NCBI GenBank assembly: GCA_017380995.1
Contig: JAFOCY010000147.1
Coordinates: 1 to 5,870 of the forward strand
DNA: 5,870 bases
Origin: Oscillibacter sp.
Lineage (GTDB): Bacteria > Bacillota > Clostridia > Oscillospirales > Oscillospiraceae
Direction of reading: 5' to 3'
Below are positions 5,468 through 5,870 of the stretch, piece by piece; position 1 is the stretch's first letter, and each line of letters opens with the position of its first letter. The position numbers and the translations under genes are program-made. The notes under the pieces were generated by a model, which was given only the letters and a program-made list of their open reading frames with translations, was not told the origin of the DNA and did no database searches.

Positions 5468-5870
5468 TCAGGTAAATACGCCGTGGTCGATCAGCATACC
5501 TTCCAGATGGCGAATATGCTGGGAAGCCTCCTTCTTGCGGGTGGCGCTGGCGGCACGGCAGATCACGCCGATCAGGGACAGGCATCCGCCGAAGGTGGGG
5601 AAATAGTAGTTGGAGTCGTAGGAGCAATGGAAAGAAAGGCTTGCGTAGGGCAGGGCGGGGGAGAGACCGGTGTCTGTAATGAGGACGATAGGAACACCCT
5701 GCTCGTGGAGGTATTTGGCGGCATTGACGATCTGGGCAGTGTAGCGGGGGAAGGAGATCACGATCACAAGGTCATCCTTTTCCACCATGGAAAGGCGGTC
5801 GAGATAGTCGCCCACACCGGTGCTGATGTCGTGGACCTTATAGCCAAGGTAACGCAGCATATTGGCAAAC
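5468..5870 (-). CDS. RpiR-like transcriptional regulator, SIS domain (5' end outside window)
   Basis: The reading frame enters from the right edge and ends at TGA (5470-5468), giving about 133 residues of the C-terminal part. The in-frame ATG at 5860 is internal, because the frame stays open upstream and the domain start is missing. The sequence fits the SIS (sugar isomerase) fold of RpiR/MurR regulators: a dinucleotide-fold-like segment VEKDDLVIVISFPRYTAQ, a helix with AAKYLHEQG, then VPIVLITDTGLSPALPYASLSF, matching the usual TD-x-x-x-SP pattern after the second strand. Such proteins carry an N-terminal helix-turn-helix (not visible here) and sense phosphosugars or other small ligands. SFPRY replaces the usual SxSG ligand loop, as in a distinct RpiR subgroup, so the ligand may not be a sugar phosphate. 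It converges on the cyclodeaminase-like gene; whether it controls that gene is only a guess. Confidence 0.85.
   Translation of the reverse strand, partial: FANMLRYLGYKVHDISTGVGDYLDRLSMVEKDDLVIVISFPRYTAQIVNAAKYLHEQGVPIVLITDTGLSPALPYASLSFHCSYDSNYYFPTFGGCLSLIGVICRAASATRKKEASQHIRHLEGMLIDHGVFT

Overview
The window looks like a piece of a low-to-mid G+C Gram-positive chromosome, most likely a class Clostridia gut bacterium of the Oscillospiraceae/Ruminococcaceae type. Reasons: strong AAGGAGG-type ribosome binding sites, a murA homologue directly after murG (a Firmicutes layout), clostridial-looking MurG and SEDS sequences, and an RpiR-family regulator next to an ornithine-cyclodeaminase-like gene. 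The lineage is inferred from sequence feel, not from a search. I saw no tRNA, rRNA, CRISPR array, transposase or phage gene.

Positions 1-4133 are part of a division and cell wall (dcw) operon on the + strand: the 3' end of murE, then mraY, an ftsW/spoVE-type SEDS gene, murG, and the first quarter of murA. The operon serves peptidoglycan precursor synthesis. MurA starts UDP-MurNAc synthesis, MurE adds meso-diaminopimelate, MraY makes lipid I, MurG makes lipid II, and the SEDS protein polymerises lipid II. murF and murD are absent from the places where they usually sit.

The murA homology stops at or just after the codon of the catalytic cysteine (4131-4133). The reading frame then runs through about 90 unrelated bases, including an extremely A+T-rich island, and stops at 4223. 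A 27-base imperfect repeat of murA sequence lies just past the break in another frame. This is the most unusual spot in the window. It marks either a real chromosomal rearrangement that left a murA pseudogene or a misjoined assembly.

Positions 4191-5374 hold an independent unit: an A+T-rich promoter region with a small dyad, then an intact gene for an ornithine cyclodeaminase/mu-crystallin family protein whose substrate motif departs from true ornithine cyclodeaminase. It ends at a perfect 19-bp hairpin (5413-5456) shared with a convergent minus-strand gene. That gene encodes the SIS domain of an RpiR-like regulator and runs off the right edge. Everything except the murA junction is fairly ordinary, and I found no convincing undescribed multi-gene system.
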